NCBI GenBank assembly: GCA_036501145.1
Contig: DASYAV010000029.1
Span: forward strand, 5,121 to 69,120
DNA from: PALSA-505 sp036501145
Lineage (GTDB): Bacteria; Actinomycetota; Actinomycetes; Streptosporangiales; Streptosporangiaceae
DNA: 64,000 nucleotides
Reading direction: 5' to 3'
This document shows positions 54,501 to 62,974 of this stretch, in pieces (the stretch's first letter is position 1; each line of letters starts with the position of its first letter). The notes below the pieces were generated by a model. The model was not told the origin of the DNA and made no database searches. It saw nothing but the letters and a program-made list of their open reading frames with translations. The position numbers and the translations under genes were made by a program.

Positions 54501-55124
54501 GTGGCTGAGGAAACCCAGGCCCGCAGGCGCGGCCGGCCGCCGGCCGGCGCCCGGGAGGCCATCCTGACCGCGGCCTGGGACCTGATCAGCGAGGCGGGCC
54601 TGGCCACGCTGACCACCCGGGAGGTGGCCAGGCGCGCCGGGGTCTCCGAGGCCAGCGTCTTCTACCATTTCGGTGACAAGGCTGGGCTGCTCGAACAGGT
54701 CGTGCTGACCGGCCTGGCGCCGCTGAAGGCACCCGCCCCAGGACCAGGCGGCGAGTCGCTGGTCGGCACGCTGGGACGGCTGGCCACCGCGCTGGAGGCC
54801 TTCTTCGACCACGCCATGCCGGTGCTGGCCGCCATTCAGTCGGATGCCAGCCTGCGGCGCTCTTTCGCGCGGCGGCTGGTGGACGGCGATCTCGGCCCGC
54901 ACCGCGGCGTGCAGATGCTGAGCCAGCAGCTGGCCGTGCTGTCCGCCGACGGGCTGGCCGATCCGGGCGTGGACCCCGGCGCCGCGTCGCTACTGCTCAT
55001 CGGCGCCTGCTTCCTGCGCTCCTGGGAACGGCAGATGACCGGAGCCGAACGCGCCCTCACCCTGCCCGCCCTGCCTGATGTGGTGCACACGCTGGCGCGG
55101 CTGCTCGCTCCCGGCCAGGGGTGA
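54501..55124 (+). CDS. TetR family transcriptional regulator
   Basis: 207 residues. After a basic start (RRRGRPPAGAREAILTAA), the helix-turn-helix spans about 30-60 (LATLTTREVARRAGVSEASV then FYHFGDKAGLLEQV). The ligand-binding C-terminal domain is hydrophobic and not assignable. It probably represses both itself and the divergent NmrA-like gene via the palindromes between them. GTG start with GGAGACGGAGG upstream. Confidence 0.93.
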   Translation: MAEETQARRRGRPPAGAREAILTAAWDLISEAGLATLTTREVARRAGVSEASVFYHFGDKAGLLEQVVLTGLAPLKAPAPGPGGESLVGTLGRLATALEAFFDHAMPVLAAIQSDASLRRSFARRLVDGDLGPHRGVQMLSQQLAVLSADGLADPGVDPGAASLLLIGACFLRSWERQMTGAERALTLPALPDVVHTLARLLAPGQG

Positions 55125-55237
55125 CTATCCGGCCGCGGCGCCGGCCCGGCGGAAGCCGTTCGGGTCCGGTGCCTGCTCGCTGGCTGCCTGCCGCATGCCG
55201 CTCTCCTATGGTGGGGATTCGCTGCCCGCGGCGCAGC

Positions 55238-55270
55238 GGTTCATTCCAGGGCCGGCGGTTCATTCCAGGG
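55238..55270. repeat. direct repeat at the 3' end of the hydrolase gene
   Basis: GGTTCATTCCAGGG at 55238-55251 and 55257-55270, period 19. The second copy contains the stop codon of the minus-strand hydrolase; the first lies just beyond it. Confidence 0.85.
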
Positions 55271-55889
55271 AGCTGAGCGTGAACCCGATCGCGAGCCGCT
55301 GCCAGGTCCGGTAGCGCAGCAGCATGGCGTGCGTGTCGCAGCCCACTTCGTGCCAGGTGACCTGGGCGCCAGCCGCCCGGGCCACCCGTGCGTAGCGCCC
55401 GGATGCCCGTGGCGAGGTGACCCGGTCCCAGCTGCCGTGCGCGATCAGCACCCGGCGTCCGGCCAGCTGGCCGGAGGGCTCGCCGTCCGGCAGCCATGGC
55501 GCGAACGCGGCCACCGCCCGCACCGACCGGTCGCCGCCCATCCGGAGCGCGGCCCGGCCACCCATGGAGTGCCCGAGCAGCGCGACCGGCACGCCGCCGT
55601 GCCGACGGCGTACCTCGTCCAGCGCCCAGCCGATGTCCGGCAGCGGGCTGGCCTGCTCCCCGTTCCAGCCCCGGTACCGGTAGCGCACCACCCACGCGGC
55701 TAGGCCGAGGCCACGGCCGGCCCGGTGCAGGCCTCTCGCGAACGGGCGCATCCGGCGCGCGGCCAGCTGCCCGGGTGAGCCCGGCACCAGGCTGGTGACC
55801 TGCCCGCCGGGCAGGACCAGGACGACCGCCCGGGTGCGGTCGGCGGCGGGGCGCACGGACAGTCCAGGCGTCGCAGTCATGCGGTCCAT
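55260..55889 (-). CDS. alpha/beta hydrolase
   Basis: 209 residues. VVLVLPGGQV at the N-terminus, nucleophile elbow LLGHSMGGRAALRMGG, acid in IAHGSWDRVTSP and histidine in GCDTHAMLLRY: a complete dienelactone-hydrolase-like or serine esterase triad. Alternative starts at 55889 and 55880 differ by three residues. It stands between the TetR/NmrA pair and the sigma/anti-sigma pair with no evident link to either. Confidence 0.88.
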   Translation of the reverse strand: MDRMTATPGLSVRPAADRTRAVVLVLPGGQVTSLVPGSPGQLAARRMRPFARGLHRAGRGLGLAAWVVRYRYRGWNGEQASPLPDIGWALDEVRRRHGGVPVALLGHSMGGRAALRMGGDRSVRAVAAFAPWLPDGEPSGQLAGRRVLIAHGSWDRVTSPRASGRYARVARAAGAQVTWHEVGCDTHAMLLRYRTWQRLAIGFTLSSLE

Positions 55890-55929
55890 CCTGCCCGCGC
55901 CATCCTGCTCGCGCTGGCCGGCTGGAGGG

Positions 55930-56769
55930 TCAGGAGACCTGGCCTGCCGCCAGCTTGTTCGACGGGGCGGCCGGGATCGTCAGGCCATGTTCCAGGCTGA
56001 CCGCGAACGCCGTGCTGCCCGCGGCCGGAGCGGCCAGGCCGCCGATTCTGATCGGCGCGTTCGATCCCGTCCGGATGTCGAACGAGCCAACCGCGCGAGG
56101 AGCTTGCGAGCCGGTGATCTGCCACAGCACGTAGATCTCGTCTTTCGGGCTGGCCGTCATCGCGCCGGGCAGCATCCACACCTCGCGGCCCAGCACGACC
56201 ACCTTGGCCGCGACCCGGTGCGTGGCCGTGGCGACCAGCGGGACCTCGGTGCACGTGTGCGGCCGCGAGCACACGGCCAGCGGCCCCGACGTGCCGCCAG
56301 ACGTGGCAGCCAGACCGCCCCAGATCCCGACGACGGCGACAACGGCGGCCGCCGCGGCCATCGCCGCCCGCCGCAGGCGCCGCTGCTGCAGCGGCACCAC
56401 ACCCGGCGGGACGGTGCCAGATCCAGGCCTGGCGTCCGTGGGCTCGGTCTGTGCAAGCCCGGATTCCTCGGCCCCGGCCTGTCCGGGCCCAGCCTGTGCG
56501 GGCCCGGTGTCCGCCGGCCCGGCGCCGGCCGGGCCCGGCTGGGTCGCGGCCAGAATCCGGTCACCGAGGTCGCTGCTCGGCTCGGCGGCCGGCGCCGTCT
56601 CGGCCAGCGCCGCGGCCACCTCCTGGAACCCGGCGATCTGCTCCAGGCACTCCGGGCAAGCCGTCGCGTGCCGCAGGAAACGCTCCTCGTCCGCCGGGTC
56701 GAGAGCATTCAGCGCGTAGCCCGCGGCCAGCTCGCGGAAACTCCCGTGGCCCGTGTCCGCGCCGCTCAT
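55930..56769 (-). CDS. RskA-type zinc-finger anti-sigma factor
   Basis: 279 residues. The ZAS motif is H34, C38, C41 in RHATACPEC after ELAAGYALNALDPADEERFL. A Pro/Ala/Gly-rich linker with GPAQAGPGQAGA-type repeats follows, one transmembrane segment at about 133-153, and an outside anti-sigma-K domain (WMLPGAMTASPKDEIYVLWQ and GLTIPAAP). It holds the neighbouring sigma factor at the membrane. The start overlaps the sigma stop (ATGA). The N-terminal 65 residues closely resemble the truncated gene at 52214-52771. Confidence 0.92.
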   Translation of the reverse strand: MSGADTGHGSFRELAAGYALNALDPADEERFLRHATACPECLEQIAGFQEVAAALAETAPAAEPSSDLGDRILAATQPGPAGAGPADTGPAQAGPGQAGAEESGLAQTEPTDARPGSGTVPPGVVPLQQRRLRRAAMAAAAAVVAVVGIWGGLAATSGGTSGPLAVCSRPHTCTEVPLVATATHRVAAKVVVLGREVWMLPGAMTASPKDEIYVLWQITGSQAPRAVGSFDIRTGSNAPIRIGGLAAPAAGSTAFAVSLEHGLTIPAAPSNKLAAGQVS

Positions 56770-57368
56770 GACGAGCCCTCGCTGGTGAGATCGCGGGCGG
56801 CCAGCCGCAGTTGCAGCCGCCGCATCGCGGCGAACGTCCTGGTCTTCACCGTGCCGAGAGGCACGCCGGTCAGCTGGGCGATCTCCCGCTGGGTGTACCC
56901 GCCGAAGTAGGCCAGCGCCAGCGCGTGCCGCTGGGTCTCCGGTAGTTCGGCCAGGGCCGCGCGGACCGCCTCCGCGCGTATCCCGGCCCACGCCTCATCG
57001 GCCGGGTCGCCGGCCGGCGGGTCGAGTGCCGCCTGCGCGGATTGTGCGTGCTGCCGCCGCTGCTGAGCAGTCTCCCTCCGCACGAAATCCACCGCCTTAT
57101 GGTGCGTCAGGCCCAGCAGCCACGCCCGCACGCTGCCCTGGCCCGGCAGATAGGCGGCTGGGTTGCGCCACAACCCGGTGAAAGCTTCCTGCACAGCGTC
57201 CTCGGCCAGTGTGCCGTTCATGGTCACGCGGCGGGCCAGCCGGTAGCACGCCGTTCCGTGCCGCCGGTAGAGCACCGCCAGCGCCTCGTGATCGGATCTG
57301 CCCACGAGCCCGACGAGGGCGGCGTCGTCCAGGTCATCCCGCCCACTCGCGGGGACAGACTCGCTCAC
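56766..57368 (-). CDS. ECF sigma factor (SigK-like)
   Basis: 200 residues. Region 2: LYRRHGTACYRLARRVTMNG, then AEDAVQEAFTGLWRNPAAYL and VRAWLLGLTHHKAVDFVRRE. Region 4: ALAELPETQRHALALAYFGG with YTQREIAQLTGVPLGTVKTR. Pairs with the anti-sigma gene downstream. The GTG at 57368 gives the conserved N-terminus; TACCCT directly before it is a -10-like hexamer. The longer frame to 57611 runs through a cupredoxin remnant and is not used. Confidence 0.92.
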   Translation of the reverse strand: MSESVPASGRDDLDDAALVGLVGRSDHEALAVLYRRHGTACYRLARRVTMNGTLAEDAVQEAFTGLWRNPAAYLPGQGSVRAWLLGLTHHKAVDFVRRETAQQRRQHAQSAQAALDPPAGDPADEAWAGIRAEAVRAALAELPETQRHALALAYFGGYTQREIAQLTGVPLGTVKTRTFAAMRRLQLRLAARDLTSEGSS

Positions 57369-57439
57369 AGGGTACGACGCCCCCTCCAACGCCCGCTCCG
57401 GGCCACGGGCAAGCTTAGTGACGGTGCGGCCCGCCCTGG

Positions 57440-57526
57440 TCAACTCACCAGGAACGCGCCCGTCATGCCGGCGCTGGCGTGTCAGTGGCATGGGAGCAGT
57501 TCGCCGCCCGGGCGCCGGCGGTTCAT
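57440..57526 (-). pseudogene. 3' remnant of a second cupredoxin gene
   Basis: The gap between the sigma gene and the next plus-strand gene encodes on the minus strand RRPGGELLPCH, a stop (57482-57484), then HASAGMTGAFLVS and a stop. It aligns with the last 25 residues of the intact cupredoxin (RPGRFAFSCQYHASAGMTGV). Cysteine, histidine and methionine ligands are kept, but the residue before the histidine has become TGA. The rest of the gene is gone. Confidence 0.8.
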
Positions 57527-57609
57527 GATCAGCCGGCGGAGATGCCCGGGCTGGCACGCTGGGCCGCCGCCCGCAGCCAGGCTTACAGTGGGATCCGGAG
57601 GCTGCGCGC

Positions 57610-58839
57610 ATGTCCTACCTGGTGACCTCAGCCGACCGGGATGCGTTCGCACGCTGCGGGCGGCAGTGGGACCTGAGCGCGCAGGGCCGCCGCAACCTGG
57701 TGCCGCTGGCTCCGCCCGGGGCCGGAGGGCCAGACCTGGGCCGGGCGGTCCGCGAGGCGCTGGACATCTACTACTTCCCCGGCATGTGGGACTGGCCGCG
57801 CCAGATCACCCTCCCGCTGGTCCGGCAGGGGCTGGACCGGGCCCTGGCCGGCCAGCGTGACCAGCACCCGGACGCGGCGGTCGAGCAGGCCTGGCCGCAC
57901 CAGCTGGCGGCGGGCCGCGACCTGCTCGAGCGGTACTTCGCCTGGGCCCCGGCCGTGGACCGGTTCTCGCCGGTGCAGGTCGGGCCCGAGTACGACGTGA
58001 TGGTGCTCGACCCGGACCACCCCGGGCACGGGCTGCTCACCCCGGCCGGCCAGCCGGTCCGGTACCGGGGCCGGATCGGCATGCTGGCCGTGGACGCCAG
58101 CGACGCCTACTGGATCGTCCGGCACCGGGTGGTGGACGGCGACTGGCCGCCCACCGGGACGCTGCTGGCCGACGAGGAGATGGCCACCGCCTGCTGGGCC
58201 TGGGAACAGTTCTACCCGGGCATGGCGATCACCGGCACGATCGACAACGAGCTGCGCATCGGGCCTGAACTGCTCACCGGGTCAGAACCCCCGGCGGAAC
58301 CCACCGCGCCGCGCCGCCGGTCCGGCCTGCGGCACCGGCTGGGCCGTCGCCGCGGCGGCCAGAACGGCGCAGACCAGCGCGGCGGGCCGGGCGGTGACCC
58401 GGACCCGGTACGCCAGCACGAGCCGAGCGGCGGCGGGCGGTCCATCCCGCAGCACCGGCGGCTGTACGCGGTGGCCAGAGAGCCGGACCGGCCCGACCGG
58501 ATCGGGCAGCACACGACCGAGCGGTTCCGCCGCACCTGGATCCGCCGCAGCCCGGACGAGATCGCCGAGGCAGGCCGCGCCCTCGCCGCCGCGGCCGCCG
58601 CCATGACCGCCGCCGGCGGCAGCACCCGGCCGAACCCGTCTTCGGTGCTCTGCCCGCCGTGCGCCTACCTCGCTCCCTGCCAGGCGATGCGGGCCGGCCG
58701 GGACCAGGAGGCGGCATCCCTGCTCGCCGCGGCCTACACCGAACGCGAACCGGAAGCTCCGGCCGAAGGCCGCATCGGCGCCACCACCTGGGGCATGGGC
58801 CGCGGCGCCGCCCCGCCCCGGTTCCCGGGCCGCCGCTGA
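57610..58839 (+). CDS. RecB/Cas4-like protein with lost nuclease residues
   Basis: 409 residues. It shows the layout of iron-sulfur PD-(D/E)XK nucleases (Cas4/AddB type). C16 is in SADRDAFARCGRQWDL, and a C-terminal Cx2Cx5C (C348, C351, C357 in CPPCAYLAPC) completes four cysteines. The active-site strands read GRIGMLAVD at 153-162, where GRID is expected, and IVRHRVV at 169-175, where D-x-K is expected, so the metal-binding aspartates and the lysine are replaced. A low-complexity Arg/Gly insert occupies about 225-280. No CRISPR or helicase gene is nearby. Function unknown. Confidence 0.75.
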   Translation: MSYLVTSADRDAFARCGRQWDLSAQGRRNLVPLAPPGAGGPDLGRAVREALDIYYFPGMWDWPRQITLPLVRQGLDRALAGQRDQHPDAAVEQAWPHQLAAGRDLLERYFAWAPAVDRFSPVQVGPEYDVMVLDPDHPGHGLLTPAGQPVRYRGRIGMLAVDASDAYWIVRHRVVDGDWPPTGTLLADEEMATACWAWEQFYPGMAITGTIDNELRIGPELLTGSEPPAEPTAPRRRSGLRHRLGRRRGGQNGADQRGGPGGDPDPVRQHEPSGGGRSIPQHRRLYAVAREPDRPDRIGQHTTERFRRTWIRRSPDEIAEAGRALAAAAAAMTAAGGSTRPNPSSVLCPPCAYLAPCQAMRAGRDQEAASLLAAAYTEREPEAPAEGRIGATTWGMGRGAAPPRFPGRR

Positions 58840-58914
58840 CCAGCAGCTCCGCCACGCTCCCGGGACCGCCGCTGCGCCACGGCCGTCACCGCGCGGCCCG
58901 CTCCGCTCCGGCCC

Positions 58915-60702
58915 CTAGTCCTTGAGCTGGCAGATGACCGTGCCGGCCGAGACGGTCTGGCCGATCTGCACGGTCAGCCCGGTCACCGTGCCGTCCTTGT
59001 GCGCGGTCAGCGGCTGCTCCATCTTCATCGCCTCGAGCACCACGACCGTGTCCCCGGCGTGCACCTGCTGCGCCTCCTCGGCCACGATCTTGGCGATCGT
59101 GCCCTGCATCGGGCTGACCAGGTCGTCGCCGCTGGCCGCGGCGGCCTGGCTGCGGCCCCGGCGGCCAGCGCCGCGCGACCGCTCACCTGACGGCCGCCCG
59201 GCCGGCCCACCGGTGCCCGCGGTTTCGCCCGCGCCAGGCCCGCCGGCCGTCCCGAGCCCGGCCGGCAGCGCCACCTCGAGCCGCTTGCCGCCCACCTCCA
59301 CGGTGATCCGCTCGCGCCCGGCCGGCGCGTCCGCCTCCGCGGCCTCCGCGTCGAACGGCGGCACCCCGCCGAACTCGGTCTCGATCCACCGGGTGTGCAC
59401 GCTGAACGGCTCGCTGGTGAACGCCGGGTCGGCCACCACCGCCCGGTGGAACGGCAGCACGGTCGGCAGCCCGTCGATCCCGAACTCGGCCAGCGCCCGC
59501 CGGGACCTGGCCAGCGCCTGCTGCCGGTCCGCACCGGTCACGATCAGCTTGGCGATGAGCGAGTCGAACACCTGCGGCACGGTCATCCCGGCCGTGTACC
59601 CGGCGTCCAGCCGGACCCCAGGCCCGGACGGCGGGCGCAGCGCGGTGATCTTCCCCGGCGTGGGCAGGAAGTTCCGCCCCGGGTCCTCGGCGTTCAGCCG
59701 GAACTCGATGGAGTGCCCACGGGCCGGCGGGTCGTCGTAGCCGAGCGCGGCACCGCCGGCGATGCGGAACATCTCCAGCACCAGGTCGATCCCGCTGACT
59801 TCCTCGGTCACCGGGTGCTCCACCTGGAGCCTGGTGTTCACCTCGAGGAACGACACCGTGCCGTCCTGGCCGATGAGGAACTCACACGTGCCGGCGCCCA
59901 CATACCCGGCGCCACGCAGGATCGCCTTGGACGAGGTGCGCAGCCGTTCTTCCTGCTCGCTGGACAGGAACGGCGCGGGGGCCTCCTCGACCAGCTTCTG
60001 GTGCCGCCGCTGCAGCGAGCAGTCCCGGGTGGACACCACCACCACGTTGCCGTGCTGGTCGGCCAGGCACTGCGTCTCCACGTGCCGCGGCCGGTCCAGA
60101 TAGCGCTCGGCGAAACACTCGCCCCGGCCGAACGAGGCCACCGCCTCACGTACCGCCGACTCGTACAGTTCAGGGATCTCCTCCAGCGACCGGGCCACCT
60201 TCAGGCCGCGGCCGCCACCGCCGTACGCGGCCTTGATCGCCACCGGCAGGCCGTGCTCGCGCGCGAAGTCCAGCACCTCGTCCGCGCCGGACACCGGCCC
60301 CGGCGTACCCGGGGCCAGCGGCGCGCCCGCCCGGGCCGCGATGGCCCGGGCGCTCACCTTGTCGCCGAGCGCGTCGATCGCCTCGGGCGGCGGGCCGATC
60401 CAGGTCAGCCCGGCGCCGGTGACCGCCCGGGCGAACCCGGCGTTCTCCGCCAGGAAGCCGTAGCCGGGGTGCACCGCGTCCGCGCCGGCCTGCGCCGCCA
60501 CGCCGAGAATCTTGCCGATGTCCAGGTAGCTGCCGGCCGGCGTCTCGCCACCGAGCGCGTACGCCTCGTCCGTCATCTGGACGTGCAGCGCGTCGAGATC
60601 GGGTTCGGCGTAGACGCCGACGCTGGCCAGCCCCGCGTCCCGGCATGCCCGCGCGATCCGGACCGCGATCTCGCCCCGGTTGGCAATCAGCACCTTCCGC
60701 AC
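58915..60702 (-). CDS. accA: acetyl/propionyl-CoA carboxylase alpha subunit
   Basis: 595 residues. The biotin carboxylase domain (VLIANRGEIAVRIARACRDA, AAYGGGGRGLKVA, and LEVNTRLQVEHPVTEEVSGI) covers 1-450. A Gly/Arg-rich linker is at about 480-520. The biotinyl domain ends the protein with the biotin lysine in VLEAMKMEQPL. It makes carboxybiotin for an acyl-CoA carboxyltransferase beta subunit, not in the window. GTG start with AGGAGG four bases upstream. Divergent from the iron-uptake operon. Confidence 0.95.
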   Translation of the reverse strand: MRKVLIANRGEIAVRIARACRDAGLASVGVYAEPDLDALHVQMTDEAYALGGETPAGSYLDIGKILGVAAQAGADAVHPGYGFLAENAGFARAVTGAGLTWIGPPPEAIDALGDKVSARAIAARAGAPLAPGTPGPVSGADEVLDFAREHGLPVAIKAAYGGGGRGLKVARSLEEIPELYESAVREAVASFGRGECFAERYLDRPRHVETQCLADQHGNVVVVSTRDCSLQRRHQKLVEEAPAPFLSSEQEERLRTSSKAILRGAGYVGAGTCEFLIGQDGTVSFLEVNTRLQVEHPVTEEVSGIDLVLEMFRIAGGAALGYDDPPARGHSIEFRLNAEDPGRNFLPTPGKITALRPPSGPGVRLDAGYTAGMTVPQVFDSLIAKLIVTGADRQQALARSRRALAEFGIDGLPTVLPFHRAVVADPAFTSEPFSVHTRWIETEFGGVPPFDAEAAEADAPAGRERITVEVGGKRLEVALPAGLGTAGGPGAGETAGTGGPAGRPSGERSRGAGRRGRSQAAAASGDDLVSPMQGTIAKIVAEEAQQVHAGDTVVVLEAMKMEQPLTAHKDGTVTGLTVQIGQTVSAGTVICQLKD

Positions 60703-60705
60703 GGG

Positions 60706-60727
60706 CCCTCCTCTCAGCTCAGAGGAG
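60706..60727 (-). promoter_or_regulatory. hairpin enclosing the accA ribosome-binding site
   Basis: CTCCTCT (60708-60714) and AGAGGAG (60721-60727) are a perfect 7-base inverted repeat with a 6-base loop. On the accA message the paired bases include most of the AGGAGG. A -10-like TAGACT (minus, 60732-60727) abuts it. Effect on translation is inference. Confidence 0.35.
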
Positions 60728-60778
60728 TCTAATCACACGCCCGATCGGCCAGCCGTGCCCGGGACTCCCGGGGTGGTC

Positions 60779-60809
60779 TGGACACTCAAGTTAGGTTAGC
60801 CTAACCTTA
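60779..60809 (+). promoter_or_regulatory. efeUO promoter with IdeR/DtxR iron box
   Basis: TTAGGTTAGCCTAACCTTA (60791-60809) matches the 19-base IdeR/DtxR consensus at all but one position. It covers the spacer and the -10 of the promoter TGGACA (60779-60784), 17 bases, TAACCT (60802-60807). Iron-loaded IdeR bound here would block transcription, so the operon is iron-repressed. Confidence 0.93.
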
Positions 60810-60815
60810 GTTCCC

Positions 60816-62921
60816 GTGACTTGGGCAGACGCGATACCCAACCTCCTGATCGGGCTCCGTGAGGGCCTCGAGGCCGGGCTGGTGGTGAGTATATTGCTCG
60901 CCGCCCTGCGCAAGATCGCCCCCGGCGCCAGGACCGCTCCGGTCTGGCTCGGCGTCGTCGGCGCCGTGTCGCTGGCCGCGAGCTTCGCCGCGGTGCTGAC
61001 CTTCTCCACCAGCGTGCTGTCCAGCCGTGCGCAGGAGACCGTCGGCGGGCTGCTCAGCGTGTTCGCGGTCTGCCTGGTCACCGGGATGATCTTCTGGATG
61101 CGCCGCACCGCGGCGACCCTGTCGGCGCACCTGCGCGGCGAGGTGCGGCGTGCGGTCGCGCTCGGCGCCGGGGCGCTCACCCTCACCGCGTTCCTCGCTG
61201 TCGGCCGGGAGGGCCTGGAAACCACGCTGTTCCTGTGGACCGCGGCCAAGGCGTCAGGGCAGACCGTGTCACCGCTCGCTGGCGCCGGGATCGGGCTGGC
61301 CGCCGCGGTGTTCTTGTGCTGGCTGCTGTACCGGCGCGCGGTCCGGCTGAACATCGGCGTCTTCTTCAACCGCACGGCCCTGGCGCTCATCGTCATCGCG
61401 GCCGGCGTGTTCGCCTACGGCCTCGGCGACCTGCAGGACGCCGGCCTGCTGTCCGGGCAGCAGTGGATCGCGTTCGACCTCACCGCGCACATCGACCCGA
61501 ACTCGTGGTGGGTCACGATCATCACCGGCGTCACCGAGCTGTCCCCGAAGATGACCGTGCTCCAGGTCACCGCCTGGCTCGCCTACCTGGCGGTCGTCAT
61601 CCCGGCGTTCGTGGCCGCCGGCCGTTCCGCCGTCAGGCCGGCCGCCGCCAAGGCGGCCACCCCAGTCACCCCCGAGCCGGCCACAGCCCAGCCGGCCGCC
61701 GCCGGGGAGCGGCCCGCCAGGGCATCCCGCTGGGAGCGGCTCGCCGCGCACCGCTCGTGGCCGGTGGCCGGTGCCCTGGTCGCCGTCCCCGCGCTGGCCG
61801 CCGGGATCGCGATCGTGGCCCTTCCCGCCCCGGCCGACGCGTCCGCGACCACCGTCACCATCACTGCCACCGGCTGCGCCAGCGGCTGGGCCTCCGCCGC
61901 GCCCGGCACCCAGACGTTCACCGTGAACAACCAGACCAGCCTGGCCGGTGAGATCAACCTCGACGACGCCTCGGGGGCCGTCGCCGGGGAGATCGAGACC
62001 ATCGGCCCGGCGACCAGCGCGCAGCTCACCGCCACGCTCACCGCCGGCACCTACACGTTCCGGTGCCTGATGGGCAGCAAACCGGTGACCAGCTCGCAGC
62101 CGGTCACCGTCAGCCAGGCCCGCGGCGGCGCCGCCGCCCCGGTCTCCGTCAAGCCGGTCACCGCGGCCGAACTGACCGGCCCGAACAAGCGGTACATGGC
62201 CTACGCGGCACGCCGGCTCGCCGGCCTGGCGTCCGAGATCACCGCCATCCAGGCCAGCCTGCACCGCGGCGACCTGGCCGCCGCCAGACGGCACTGGCTC
62301 ACCGCCCAGCTCGACTGGGAGCGGGTCGGTGCGTCCTACGACAGCTTCGGCGACCTGGGCGGCGCGGTCGACGGGCTCCCCGACGGCCTGCCCAACGGCG
62401 TCACCGACGCCGGCTTCACCGGCCTGCACCGCCTTGAGTACGGCCTCTACAACGGCCAGCCGGCCAGGGAACTGCTGCCCGTCACGGAGACGCTCGCCAA
62501 GAACGTGGCCACGGTCCGGAAAAACCTGACCACCGACGACCTCGCGGGCGACCCCACCCAGCTGCCGCTCCGCGCCCACGAGATCATCGAGGACGCGCTC
62601 CGCGACCACCTGTCGGGTATCGACGACCAGGGCGCCGGCGAGGCATACGCGATGACCTATGCCGACACGCAGGTCGACAAGGTGGTGCTCGGATACCTGG
62701 CCGGCCAGATCAGCGAGCGTCAGCCCGGCCTCGTGGCCAGCGCGGACAGCCAGCTCGCCGCGCTCGACCAGGCGCTGCTAGCCACCCAGGCCAACGGGCA
62801 GTGGCAGCCCGCGTCGGCGGTCAGCATCACCCAGCGTCAGGACGTGGACGCGGCCATCGGTCAGCTCCTGGAGACACTGGCCGAGGTTCCTAACCTCCTT
62901 GAAGTTCCCCCCACCCACTGA
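60816..62921 (+). CDS. efeU: fused iron permease and imelysin protein (EfeU-EfeO)
   Basis: 701 residues joining two usually separate parts of the EfeUOB iron uptake system. Residues 1-280 are the FTR1/EfeU permease with about seven helices and both REGLE motifs (15-19 and 131-135). After a linker and one more helix (about 315-335), residues 345-430 are an EfeO cupredoxin domain (TATGCASGW, FTVNNQTSLAGEINL, YTFRCLMG). Residues 450-695 are an M75 imelysin domain with HxxE (H538, GLHRLEYGLY). GTG eight bases after the -10, so probably leaderless. Confidence 0.94.
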   Translation: MTWADAIPNLLIGLREGLEAGLVVSILLAALRKIAPGARTAPVWLGVVGAVSLAASFAAVLTFSTSVLSSRAQETVGGLLSVFAVCLVTGMIFWMRRTAATLSAHLRGEVRRAVALGAGALTLTAFLAVGREGLETTLFLWTAAKASGQTVSPLAGAGIGLAAAVFLCWLLYRRAVRLNIGVFFNRTALALIVIAAGVFAYGLGDLQDAGLLSGQQWIAFDLTAHIDPNSWWVTIITGVTELSPKMTVLQVTAWLAYLAVVIPAFVAAGRSAVRPAAAKAATPVTPEPATAQPAAAGERPARASRWERLAAHRSWPVAGALVAVPALAAGIAIVALPAPADASATTVTITATGCASGWASAAPGTQTFTVNNQTSLAGEINLDDASGAVAGEIETIGPATSAQLTATLTAGTYTFRCLMGSKPVTSSQPVTVSQARGGAAAPVSVKPVTAAELTGPNKRYMAYAARRLAGLASEITAIQASLHRGDLAAARRHWLTAQLDWERVGASYDSFGDLGGAVDGLPDGLPNGVTDAGFTGLHRLEYGLYNGQPARELLPVTETLAKNVATVRKNLTTDDLAGDPTQLPLRAHEIIEDALRDHLSGIDDQGAGEAYAMTYADTQVDKVVLGYLAGQISERQPGLVASADSQLAALDQALLATQANGQWQPASAVSITQRQDVDAAIGQLLETLAEVPNLLEVPPTH

Positions 62922-62974
62922 CCAGCGCATGACCCTCGACATCAGCCGGCAGAAACCTCTCTGGAGCTAACCCC

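Noticed and set aside
57369..57611. 81-residue N-terminal extension of the 56766 sigma factor
   Set aside because: It reads out of frame through the cupredoxin remnant and is not sigma-like.
57610..58839. A Cas4 of a CRISPR system
   Set aside because: No repeat array or other cas gene in the window, and the catalytic residues are replaced.
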